Shown here one piece after another: positions 1 through 8,075 of a stretch of DNA of 64,000 nucleotides (positions are counted from its first letter, which is position 1; every line of letters begins with the position of its first letter). The position numbers were made by a program, and so were the translations under genes. The notes below the pieces were generated by a model. That model was not told the DNA's origin. It searched no databases and saw only the letters and a list, made by a program, of their open reading frames with translations. The DNA is from Streptomyces novaecaesareae (GTDB taxonomy: Bacteria > Actinomycetota > Actinomycetes > Streptomycetales > Streptomycetaceae), in NCBI RefSeq assembly GCF_000716875.1, contig NZ_JNWQ01000025.1, forward strand, positions 1 to 64,000, read 5' to 3'.

Positions 1-99
1 AACGAGGACCCCACACCGTTCACCTGGACCAAGACCGCCGACGAGATCCTCGACTCCCTTGCCCGATTCTGCCGACGGATCTCCGGCGCAGGACACTAG
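1..99 (+). mobile_element. IS630-family transposase, C-terminal remnant
   Basis: The first 32 codons are open from the window edge to a TAG at 97-99. They encode a tail containing PFTWTKTADEIL and a terminal RRISGAGH, which I recognise as the usual end of Streptomyces IS630/Tc1-mariner transposases. Only this tail is visible, because the rest lies outside the window. The stop overlaps a CTAG, and IS630 elements insert at TA. Directly after it the minus strand encodes a scrap of a GH1 beta-glucosidase, so the element probably landed in, or recombined with, such a gene. The family assignment is by motif memory only. Confidence 0.6.
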
Positions 100-101
100 G
101 C

Positions 102-167
102 GTGCGCTTCTGGGTGGCGAAGTCGACGTGGACGAGGCCGAAGCGCTGGTGGTAACCCTCGGCCCGT
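102..167 (-). pseudogene. beta-glucosidase (GH1) C-terminal fragment
   Basis: Read on the minus strand, this stretch encodes RAEGYHQRFGLVHVDFATQK. That nearly repeats the C-terminal part (EGYHQRFGLVHVDFATQR) of the complete GH1 enzyme at 13874-15229. The DNA of the two places is almost identical over about 45 bases (115-162 versus 13958-14005). Similarity stops at the transposase remnant on one side and near position 170 on the other. It is a dead fragment, either from a second GH1 gene broken by the insertion element or from a local duplication. Confidence 0.65.
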
Positions 168-250
168 CGAACAGACTGTCATCGTACGGTGCGGAGCGCC
201 TGGGCCTTCTCCGGCCGCTCGGCCACGGGCCCGGTGGGCGGGACGCCCCG

Positions 251-2893
251 TCACAGGAACTGCTCGGCCCAGATGATCTTTCCCTCGGGGGTGTAGCGGA
301 CGCCCCAGCGTTCGGTGAGCCGGGCGACGAGGAACAGGCCGCGGCCGCCCTCGTCCTCCGCGACCGCGTAGCGCAGGTGCGGGGCGGTGCTGCTGGCGTC
401 GGAGACCTCACAGATCAGTGTGCGGTCGTACAGCAGCCGCACCCTGATCGGTGCGGTGGCGTAGCGGATGGCATTGGTCACCAGCTCGCTGAGCACCAGT
501 TCGGTGACGAAGACGGCCTCGTCGAGACCCCACTCGGCGAGCTGTCGGGTGGCCTCGGCACGGACCTGGGCGACGGTCTCCGGAGTAGAGGCCACCGCCC
601 ACTCGGCGGTCCGGTCGGGCTCCAGTACGCGGGTGCGGGCGACGAGGAGGGCGATGTCGTCGGTCTGGCGGGCGGGCAGCAGGGCGTCGATCACGGCCTC
701 GCAGATCTCCCGGGGTGATCGGTCGGGGCGGGCCAGGACGCTCGTGAGGACGTCCAGGCCGACACCGATGTCGCGGGTGCGGTCCTCGATGAGGCCGTCG
801 GTGTAGAGGATCAGGCTGCTCCCCGGTGGCAGTCGCAGCTCCACGGCTTCGAAGGGCATCCCGCCCAGGCCGAGCGGCGGACCGGCGGGGAGGCCGAGGA
901 GCTCCACCGTGCCGTCCGGGTGGACGAGGGCGGGCGGGGGGTGGCCGGCCCGGGCCAGCGCGCAGGTGGCGGTGCTGGGGTCGTAGATCGCGTAGAGGCA
1001 GGTGGCGCCGGTGATCGCGAGCGCACCCCCGGCCGCGGCCGTTTCCTGGTCCAGGTGGGCGACCAGTTCGTCCAGGTGCCCGAGGAGCTCGTCCGGCGGC
1101 AGGTCGAGGGTCGAGAAGTTCTGGACGGCGGTGCGCAGGCGGCCCATGGTGGCGGCCGCGTGCACGCCGTGGCCGACCACGTCGCCGACGACGAGCGCGA
1201 CCCGGGCACCCGGCAACGGGATGACGTCGAACCAGTCGCCGCCGACCCCTGCCTGGGCGGGCAGGTAGCGGTAGGCGACGTCGAGGGCGCCCTGTTCGGG
1301 CAACGCGCGCGGCAGCAGGCTGTGCTGCAGGGTGACGGCCATCGTGTGCTCGCGGGTGAAGCGGCGGGCGTTGTCGACGGACACTGCGGCGCGGGCGGCC
1401 AGCTCCCCGGCCAGGGACAGCTCGTCGTCCTCGAACGGGCCCCGGTCCCGGCCGCGCCAGAAGCAGGCGACGCCCGTCAGCACACCCCGTGCCGTCAGCG
1501 GAACGGCGATCAACGACGCCAGGCCGAAGTCCAGCACCGCCTGCGTGAGCTCGGCGTCCTGCCTGCGCCACCCGGCGTCCGTCGCCACCTCGGGGACGAG
1601 CGCGGACCGCCCGCTGACGAAGCCCGCCGCCTGCGGGGTGCTGCCCGCCCACCGGACCAGTTTGCCCGGGGGGTACAGCGGCGAATCGTCCCGGATGCCC
1701 GCGACCGCCACCCGCCGCAGCTCCACCGTGGCACCGGCCGTCAGGGTCCGCGGTTCCTCACCGCGCAGCACCTCGTCGGCGAGGTCGACCGTGGCGTAGT
1801 CGCAGAATTCCCGGGAGGCCATTTCGGCGAGTTCCTCGGCGGTGCGCCGGACGTCCAGGGTGGTTCCGATGGCCATACTCGCGTCGTACAGCAACCTGAG
1901 CCGACTGCGGGCGACCTCGGCCTTCCCCGCCAGGGCGCGCAGCTCGGTGGAGTCGCGCAGGGTGGTGACGCTGCCGGAGGGGCCTCCCCCGCTGTCGGTG
2001 GGGCGGTTGTTGACGGCCAGCAGGCGGCCGCCCACGGGGAGCACCTCGTCGGTGACCGCGCTGTCGGACAGCAGCAGTTCGGTCGTACGGGGGTCGAGGC
2101 CGAGGTCGGTGACCGCATGCCCCTCCGCGTCGGGGGGCAGGTCCAGGAGTCGGCGCGCCTCGTCGTTGGCGAGCAGGACCCGGCCGTCGCCGCTGACGAT
2201 GGCCACGCCTTCACGCACCGCGTGGAGCACCGCGTCGTGGTGCTCGTACATCCTGGTCATCTCCTCCGGTCCCAAGCCATGGGTCTGCCGCAGGAGCCGC
2301 CTGCCCACCAGCGCCGTTCCGGCCGTAGCCAGGCCCAGCGCCACGGTGCCCGCGCCCAGGACGACCGGCAGCTGGCGGTCGATCGCGCTGCTCACGTTGG
2401 CGACCTTCATCCCGGCGGACACGATGCCCACGACCCCGCCGTGGGTGTCCTCCACCGGGACCACCACCTGGTACTCCAGGCCGAGCGGGCCGTGCACCTG
2501 CTCGACGGTGACCTGACCCTGCAGCGACGGCCCGATGGTGCCGACGAACTTCTTGCCGATCTGCTCCGGCTCGGGGTGGGTGAAGCGGATGCCGTTCCGG
2601 TCGGTCACCACGATGAAGTCGACCTTGGCGTCCTTACGGGCTGCTTCGGTCAGCGGCTGCAGCACCGCGCTGGGATCGGGGCCCTGCATCGTCGCCACCA
2701 GACCGGGGCTGTGGGCGAACGCCTCGGCCGCGGCGAGCGAACGGTCGCGCGCTGCCGCGAACCGGTCGCTGCGGGACTCGATCAAAAGCGCGATGACCGC
2801 CACCACCACGAGCAGCAGCACGATCGACACCTGCAGGAGGAACATCTGACCGGCGACACTGCGGATGCTCAGCACCGACCGCAGACGCCGCAC
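251..2893 (-). CDS. Membrane sensor SpoIIE/PP2C phosphatase with PAS, GAF and anti-sigma kinase domains
   Basis: This is an 880-residue multidomain serine phosphatase of the RsbU/SpoIIE type. Reading N to C: a membrane helix (about 14-36), an extracellular Cache/CitA-like sensor containing IVVTDRNGIRFTHP, a second helix (about 172-194), a PAS domain (AVREGVAIVSGDGRVLLAN), a GAF domain, a PP2C domain (GVGGDWFDVIPL, VVGDVVGHGVHAA, LILYTDGLIEDR, QTDDIALLV) and a C-terminal HATPase_c module (ELVLSELVTNAIRYA, EGGRGLFLV). Phosphatase and RsbW-like kinase in one chain is a common Streptomyces design for partner-switching control of sigma factors. I chose the GTG at 2893 because a GGGGGAT sequence precedes it. 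ATG at 2989 would add only low-complexity Gly/Pro/Arg sequence. The signal sensed is unknown. It lies 210 bp downstream of a second SpoIIE phosphatase on the same strand. Confidence 0.9.
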   Translation of the reverse strand: MRRLRSVLSIRSVAGQMFLLQVSIVLLLVVVAVIALLIESRSDRFAAARDRSLAAAEAFAHSPGLVATMQGPDPSAVLQPLTEAARKDAKVDFIVVTDRNGIRFTHPEPEQIGKKFVGTIGPSLQGQVTVEQVHGPLGLEYQVVVPVEDTHGGVVGIVSAGMKVANVSSAIDRQLPVVLGAGTVALGLATAGTALVGRRLLRQTHGLGPEEMTRMYEHHDAVLHAVREGVAIVSGDGRVLLANDEARRLLDLPPDAEGHAVTDLGLDPRTTELLLSDSAVTDEVLPVGGRLLAVNNRPTDSGGGPSGSVTTLRDSTELRALAGKAEVARSRLRLLYDASMAIGTTLDVRRTAEELAEMASREFCDYATVDLADEVLRGEEPRTLTAGATVELRRVAVAGIRDDSPLYPPGKLVRWAGSTPQAAGFVSGRSALVPEVATDAGWRRQDAELTQAVLDFGLASLIAVPLTARGVLTGVACFWRGRDRGPFEDDELSLAGELAARAAVSVDNARRFTREHTMAVTLQHSLLPRALPEQGALDVAYRYLPAQAGVGGDWFDVIPLPGARVALVVGDVVGHGVHAAATMGRLRTAVQNFSTLDLPPDELLGHLDELVAHLDQETAAAGGALAITGATCLYAIYDPSTATCALARAGHPPPALVHPDGTVELLGLPAGPPLGLGGMPFEAVELRLPPGSSLILYTDGLIEDRTRDIGVGLDVLTSVLARPDRSPREICEAVIDALLPARQTDDIALLVARTRVLEPDRTAEWAVASTPETVAQVRAEATRQLAEWGLDEAVFVTELVLSELVTNAIRYATAPIRVRLLYDRTLICEVSDASSTAPHLRYAVAEDEGGRGLFLVARLTERWGVRYTPEGKIIWAEQFL

Positions 2894-3103
2894 CGAAGGA
2901 TCCCCCGGGACCGGACTTGGATACTGCCGGCCAGGCCGACCACCCGCTCGGCCCGGAGCCCGGGGACCGGGGCCCGTGTCTCTCGCCATACACCCATGGT
3001 CCCGCCCCGGCACGAACGGGACACGGCACACCGGGCCCTGACCAGAGCGCCCCGGGTCCACCGCACCCGCCGACCGCGGAGGCGATCCGGCCCCCGTCCC
3101 GGC

Positions 3104-5245
3104 TCACCGGGGCACGGACCGGATCAGCAGCAGCGCGACGTCGTCGGTGCGGTGCTCTCCGTGGCCTGCCCGGTCGACGAGAGCATCGGCCAGCCTGTCG
3201 AGTGGTTCGCCGCCGTGGCGGGCCAGCGTGGCGGTCAGGTCGGCCAGCGCCTGGTCGAGGTCCACACCGGGCGTGTCGATGAGGCCGTCGGTGTACAGGG
3301 CCAAAGTGGTACCGATCGACAGGTCGACGCGGATCTGCGGGTAGTCGGCGGCGGGGTCGACGTTCAGCACCAGGCCGATGAGCGGCTCCAGCGCGCCCGC
3401 CCGGCCGTCCGGGCCGTACCGCAGTGGCACGGGGTGGCCGGCATCGGCGAGCCAGGCCTCCCGGCGGGCGAGGTCGACGCGAAGGTAGGCGCAGCTGGCC
3501 AGCAGGGCCGTGTCCAGGTCGGCGACCAGCCGGTTGGTGCGGGAGAGCACGGTGCTCGGGTCGGCGTCGGCTGCGGCGAAGGCACGGACGGCGGTACGGA
3601 CCTGGCCCATCAGCGCGGCGGCGTTGACGTTGTGGCCCTGGACGTCGCCGATCACGACGGCCACGTCGTCGGGCCCGACCCGGATGAGGTCGTAGAAGTC
3701 GCCCCCGATGTCCATGCCCTCGGTGCACGGCAGGTAGCGGGCGCTGACCTCCAGGCCCGGAACGTCCGGCAGCGCACGGGGCAGCAGGCTCTCCTGGAGG
3801 CCCTGGGCGAGGCCGAGCTTGGTGTCGTACAGCCGGGCGCGGTCCAGGGCCTGGGCGATCAGTCCACCGAGCGAGGTGAGGACGGCGCGTTCCTCGAGAT
3901 CGAAGTGGTGCGGCTCGGCGAAGGCCAGCACGCAGGTGCCGATCAGCCTTCGCGAGGTCACCAGCGGCAGATAGGCCCAGGCGGCCATCCCGTCCTGGGT
4001 CTCCCGGCGGCCCGGGTAGAGCCGCTCCAGCTCTGCACGGGTCTCGAAGTACGCCGGCACGGGGTTGGTGGACGCCTGGACGCCGGGGGTGGACTCGGTC
4101 AGCGGGGTGCCGTCGAACTGGTCGACCAGGCCGGGCGGATAGCCGCGATGGCCCACGATGCGCAGTCGGCCCCCTTCGGCCATCAGCACCGCCACGGCTC
4201 GGCCCCCGAAAGCCGGCACGATCTGCTCGGAGACCATGCTCACCACGTCCTGCACGCCGACGGCCTCGGTCAGCGCGCCCGCGAGGTGGAGGAGGTGGTA
4301 CAGCGCTCCGGGACGTGTGTGCGTGGCCCGCTCGGGCGGGGTCCCGACGGGCCTGTCGCAGTCGGCGGCGACGACGTCAGCGGCGACGATCCGCGCGGTC
4401 AGTCCGGACGGGTCAGGGAAGAGCTCGAACAACAGCCACCGGTCCGGCGGCCGCAACGCGACGAAGGAGGTGGACTGCCCACTGATCACTGCGGCCCGGT
4501 AGTGGTACTCGTACACCGGATCCCGCAGCCACGACAGGACCGCCCACGGCCGCGCGCCCAGCAGCCGCTCGACCGGTACACCCAGCAACTCGGCGGCGGC
4601 CGGGGTGACCGCGGCCAGCCTGCCGTCCAGATCGATGTCGCACACGCCCTCCGGAAGCCGTTCCGCCATCGTGGCGAGGGGGGCGGCGGAGCCACTCTCC
4701 GCCACCCCGGGGCGCTGGCCGGCCCGGACCGGTCGGCCCGCCCGGGCCGCGTCCGCCAGCACCTCGGCCAGGCGATCGGCGAACGCGTCGAACCGGTCCC
4801 GTTCACCGGGCGACATCTCGGGGGGATGCGCGGCGGGCCAGAGCACGAAGACGGCCCCGTACGCGGTCCGCCGCGTGACGAGCGGAGCAGCCGCGAGGCA
4901 GAACGCGTACGGCATGGCCACCGCGACCCTCGGGTACCTGCGCGCCATGTCCTCCGTGCCGCCCACCCATACGACCAGGCCGCTGCGCACCGCTTCGGCC
5001 ACCGGTACCGGTGCGGTGATGCCGACGCGCTGCCACGGCCTGGTGAACTGCCGGGCGGCCCCCAGGGTCACGGCCAGTTCGAGCACCTGCCGGTCCTCCG
5101 ACAACAGGTAGAGCCCGCCGATGTGCGCGTCGAGCCGGGCCGGCGCCGACCGCAGGATCCGCGCCGCCTCCTCCAGTCCGCGCCCGGCCGGAGCCTCGGC
5201 GGCCTCGCGTCCGGGCCCCGGCGACCGATGCCATGGCACGCCCAT
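3104..5245 (-). CDS. GAF-PAS-GAF-SpoIIE/PP2C phosphatase
   Basis: This is a soluble protein of about 713 residues: an N-terminal GAF-like region, a PAS-like segment (MAERLPEGVCDIDLDGRLAAV), a second GAF domain and a C-terminal PP2C/SpoIIE phosphatase. The phosphatase signatures are TEGMDIGGDFYDLIRVG, VVIGDVQGHNVNAAALMG, TLALYTDGLIDTPG and RTDDVALLLI, so the metal-binding aspartates look intact. Unlike its downstream neighbour it has no membrane helix and no HATPase_c domain. It probably dephosphorylates an anti-sigma antagonist. The start is uncertain: ATG at 5245 has GGGG about 9 bases upstream, while ATG at 5296 is also open but has no clear ribosome-binding site. The two phosphatases are tandem but their domain arrays differ. 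Confidence 0.88.
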   Translation of the reverse strand: MGVPWHRSPGPGREAAEAPAGRGLEEAARILRSAPARLDAHIGGLYLLSEDRQVLELAVTLGAARQFTRPWQRVGITAPVPVAEAVRSGLVVWVGGTEDMARRYPRVAVAMPYAFCLAAAPLVTRRTAYGAVFVLWPAAHPPEMSPGERDRFDAFADRLAEVLADAARAGRPVRAGQRPGVAESGSAAPLATMAERLPEGVCDIDLDGRLAAVTPAAAELLGVPVERLLGARPWAVLSWLRDPVYEYHYRAAVISGQSTSFVALRPPDRWLLFELFPDPSGLTARIVAADVVAADCDRPVGTPPERATHTRPGALYHLLHLAGALTEAVGVQDVVSMVSEQIVPAFGGRAVAVLMAEGGRLRIVGHRGYPPGLVDQFDGTPLTESTPGVQASTNPVPAYFETRAELERLYPGRRETQDGMAAWAYLPLVTSRRLIGTCVLAFAEPHHFDLEERAVLTSLGGLIAQALDRARLYDTKLGLAQGLQESLLPRALPDVPGLEVSARYLPCTEGMDIGGDFYDLIRVGPDDVAVVIGDVQGHNVNAAALMGQVRTAVRAFAAADADPSTVLSRTNRLVADLDTALLASCAYLRVDLARREAWLADAGHPVPLRYGPDGRAGALEPLIGLVLNVDPAADYPQIRVDLSIGTTLALYTDGLIDTPGVDLDQALADLTATLARHGGEPLDRLADALVDRAGHGEHRTDDVALLLIRSVPR

Positions 5246-5494
5246 CACGAGCACCCCATTCGAGCCGACCAGTGAAACCCGTAGGCCCCCTCCCATAGTG
5301 GCTCGGCCCGCACCGTCCGTCCCGTCGTGTCCACCGGGGTCCGACGCGATCGAGGCAACCCGATCAGTACGTGGTGAGCAACGAAGTCGTCGGCGGAACC
5401 TCGGGCCGCCCGCCTCGGACGATCGACTTCCGGCTCGCCGTACTCGGTCTGATCACCACACTTCGACGTTCGTCTGCGAGGCCCTGCGCTCGGG

Positions 5495-5629
5495 CATCAA
5501 CACCACGACGCCTACGTCAGCGGCCCCGCGCCCATGATCCACAGCACCGCCCGGGCGCTGTACCACTCCGGAGTGCCATTCGATCGCATCCACCACGACC
5601 CGTTCGTGCGCCTCGACTTCACCTCCTGA
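5495..5629 (+). pseudogene. NAD(P)H-dependent flavin oxidoreductase, C-terminal fragment
   Basis: In this frame the DNA encodes HDAYVSGPAPMIHSTARAL followed by GVPFDRIHHDPF and a stop at 5627-5629. This is the typical NAD-binding end of flavohaemoprotein or ferredoxin-reductase-like proteins. Upstream the frame carries no recognisable continuation, so only about 45 codons of the gene survive. It is the first of several fragments lying side by side up to 8.1 kb. Confidence 0.5.
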
Positions 5630-5814
5630 GCGCAGACGCCCGTCCGGTCGCCGAAGTCTCGGACGGCCCGGCGCCCTTCGGGTCCGTCGGGCGCCGACGG
5701 CCCTCCTCCAGCAAGGCCGCGACCCCTCGCCGGCGGATCTGTCGAGCACAACGGTTCAACCCAGTTGGTGCGGTTGATCTGTGGCGAGTCGGCCACCCTG
5801 ACGCCGGCACATCG

Positions 5815-6030
5815 GACATGATTCGGCTGCGCAAAGACCATGACCTGGGGCCCGGAGCCGCCCACGCTCTTGAGGTCCCGATGCCCATCGCCGCGATGGT
5901 CCACCAGCTGATCCAGACCGCCATCGGCCCGGGCTACGCCGAGGCCGACTACCTCTCGCTCTTCGAGGTCGCCGCACGCGCGGCGGGCCTGGGGCGCAAG
6001 GACGAGGGCGCCATGGAGAAGGACGTCTGA
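5815..6030 (+). pseudogene. 3-hydroxyisobutyrate dehydrogenase-like, C-terminal fragment
   Basis: The last 71 codons of an open frame read DMIRLRKDHDLGPGAAHALE, then VPMPIAAMVHQLIQTAIGPG and an acidic end. They resemble the all-helical C-terminal domain of NAD(P)-dependent beta-hydroxyacid dehydrogenases, whose usual motif there is a KD-DLxxA helix followed by VP-P. The Rossmann half is missing. Upstream in the same frame there is only arginine-rich sequence of the kind produced by reading GC-rich DNA out of frame. I treat it as a remnant. Confidence 0.5.
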
Positions 6031-6184
6031 CCGGCCCGCCGCCCTGGCCGCACGGCGACGGGCCGTCGATGGCACTGTCCACGGGTCGATCCTCTGTGTC
6101 GGCCGCTCGGGTGGCACGAGCGAAACATCCGTGGCCTCCGGGGCTGCTTCGGCTACCGCGCTGCGCATGACCGGAATCGCACTC

Positions 6185-6606
6185 ATGAGCACAGCCTTCG
6201 ACGACCGCGGGGGCATCCCCCGCCGCCACAGCATGGAGGGCGACAACGTGTCGCCCCCACTGACCTGGTCGGGGGTACCGGACGATGCAGTGGAGCTGGT
6301 CCTGCTCTGCGAGGACCCCGACGCGCCTGGCGGCACCTTCCTTCACTGGCTGGTCACGGACATCGATCCGGCCAGCTCCAGCATGTCGGAGGGCGCGAAA
6401 CCCCAGGGCGCGCAGCAGTGGCCCAACGACTTCGGAAAGTCCGGCTGGGGCGGTCCGATGCCGCCTCCCGGGACACCCGCACCGCTACGTCTTCCGCTTG
6501 TCCGCCGTCTCCGAGCCGCTGCCCCTACACAGTCGCCCGAACTCCGCCGCGGTACACCACGCCCTCAAGGGCAGAGAGCTGGCCGGCAACACACTCACCG
6601 CCGTCG
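6185..6606 (+). pseudogene. YbhB/YbcL (PEBP) family protein, frameshifted
   Basis: The first part reads MSTAFDDRGGIPRRHSMEGD, NVSPPLTWSGVP, VLLCEDPDAPGGTFLHWLV and SGWGGPMPPPG, which is the conserved core of phosphatidylethanolamine-binding-like YbhB proteins. After about 6470 the family sequence (GHPHRYVFRLSAVSEPLPL, ALKGRELAGNTLTAV) continues in a different frame. There is therefore one indel near 6470-6478, in the codons following PPPG. The end is also abnormal: instead of the short usual C-terminus it runs into sequence that is the tail of the next minus-strand gene. The gene is broken by a frameshift and probably truncated by a recombination junction near 6600. Confidence 0.7.
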
Positions 6607-8064
6607 GTCGCAGCGCCCGTGCGCGTACTCGCCGAAGCTCTGGTGGAAGAACTCCCAGTGGTCGCGCAGGCTTCGGACCACGCCTTCGCTGACCAGGAGA
6701 CCGATCCCGTGGTCGAGGTCGGTGCCCAGGAGGCCCTTCGGCCCCCGGACGGTCAGCGTGCCGCCGGCCGTCACAAGCAGCCTGGCCAACTCAAGTGCCG
6801 CCCGTTCCTTGGTCGGATCCTCCATCCCGCCGACGGTTCGCACCCGGGCATGCCAGTAGTCGTCGTACAGCCGCGTGGCCGTCAGCTCCTCCGGCACCTA
6901 GCCTTCGCCCGCGTAGACACTGCAGGCCATCGTCAGGCGCACGGGTAGCGCGCAGACCTGGCGGAGCGGGCCTGGCCTCGCCACCTTGCCCTCCAGCACT
7001 CCGATGAACGCCTGGTCGGACGCCGTCGGTTCCGGGTTCGTCGCACGCAGGTGGTTCCGGGCCCAGTCGATGATCTCCTCGGGCAGGAGCAGGGGTACCC
7101 CGAACCGGACGAGCCGCCCCGCCAACCTGGGTGCGCTCTGCCTGGCCTGCTGCAGGTACGTCTGGTACTCGTGGTCGCGGCAGGTCATGACCACGTCGCC
7201 GATGTCCAGCGCCTCCGTCAGCACCGCCGACAGGCCGGGCACCGTACGGCGGTCGAGGATCAGGTCGAGCGTGTCGACGAGCAGCGTCACATGCCCGTGA
7301 CGGGCACGCAGACGGGTGAGAATCTCGGTGATTCCCAGAGCGTCCACGGGCCTGGCGCCTGCGCCGAGCGCTCGGTCGGCCCCGACGGGCCCATCGGACA
7401 CGGCGTCATGCGACAACTGTGCGCACGACACCAGGACGACCGCGCCGGAGTCGCGTTCGAGGCGCTGCAGCAGTTGACCGAGCAGTACGCTCTTGCCGAT
7501 CCCGCCCTCGCCGGTCAGGACCAGAGCGACCCGGGATCCGGCACCGTGTTCCTGCTGCAGGTCCCGTGCTCTCAGCGCGGCGTCGAGAAGGTCATGACGG
7601 GCGACCGGCGGGAACTTGTACGCCTGGAGCGAGGCACGGTCGGGGGCCAGAACGCGCGGCAGAGCAGGACCGGGGACATAACCGCCGGCTTGGTCGACCG
7701 GCGCCGCCCGCCGGGGAAGGTCGCGCAGGATGGCGACGGTGGCGGCGGCTGCGTGGGCGGCAGCGCGTGACCGCTGCTCGGCGCTGGTGTCGGCATGCAG
7801 CAAACCGTCCGCCAGAGAGCGTGCGAGGCCGGCCATCCCTCCGGCCGGGCGAGGAACCCCTCGACGTTGTCCTTGCCGCCGTGGTAGGCGTGCACGGTGG
7901 TGGCCACCACCACGTCCCCGATGGCGATGTCGTCCTTCAGGGCGCCGGCGACGCCGACGAAGAACAGCACCTCGGGATCGAACAGCTGTCGAGCATGCTC
8001 GGTGATGACGGCCGCGGAGCGGTTGCCCGGCCCGGTCTCGGCGAGCGCCACGCGCAGAGTCGAG
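6595..8064 (-). pseudogene. Nucleoside phosphorylase-like / STAND-type NTPase fusion, decayed
   Basis: Reading from 8064 leftwards, a nucleoside phosphorylase/MTA-SAH-nucleosidase-like segment (LFFVGVAGALKDDIAIGDVV, VEGFLARPEG) runs into a P-loop NTPase with Walker A GEGGIGKSVLLG, a Walker-B-like TLLVDTLDLIL and a C-terminal FFHQSFGEYAHG typical of NACHT-like ATPases. At least three lesions are visible: the 5' end is missing, the two domains sit in different frames (shift near 7810-7850), and an in-frame TAG at 6898-6900 is followed by about 100 more family-like codons. The 3' end also stops abruptly at the YbhB remnant. Intact proteins of this layout resemble bacterial conflict/defence STAND NTPases with a nucleosidase effector; the link to defence is inference. 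Confidence 0.65.
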
Positions 8065-8075
8065 CACCCCGCACC

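Noticed and set aside
920..5275. Very long open frame on the + strand opposite the two SpoIIE genes
   Set aside because: The minus-strand genes have recognisable domains throughout. The + frame is rich in Gly, Arg, Gln and Val with no motif, as expected for the antisense of GC-rich coding DNA.
5371..5814. N-terminal part of the open frame ending at 6030, as a real gene
   Set aside because: Only the last 71 codons show family sequence. The rest is arginine/proline-rich and overlaps an oxidoreductase remnant in another frame.
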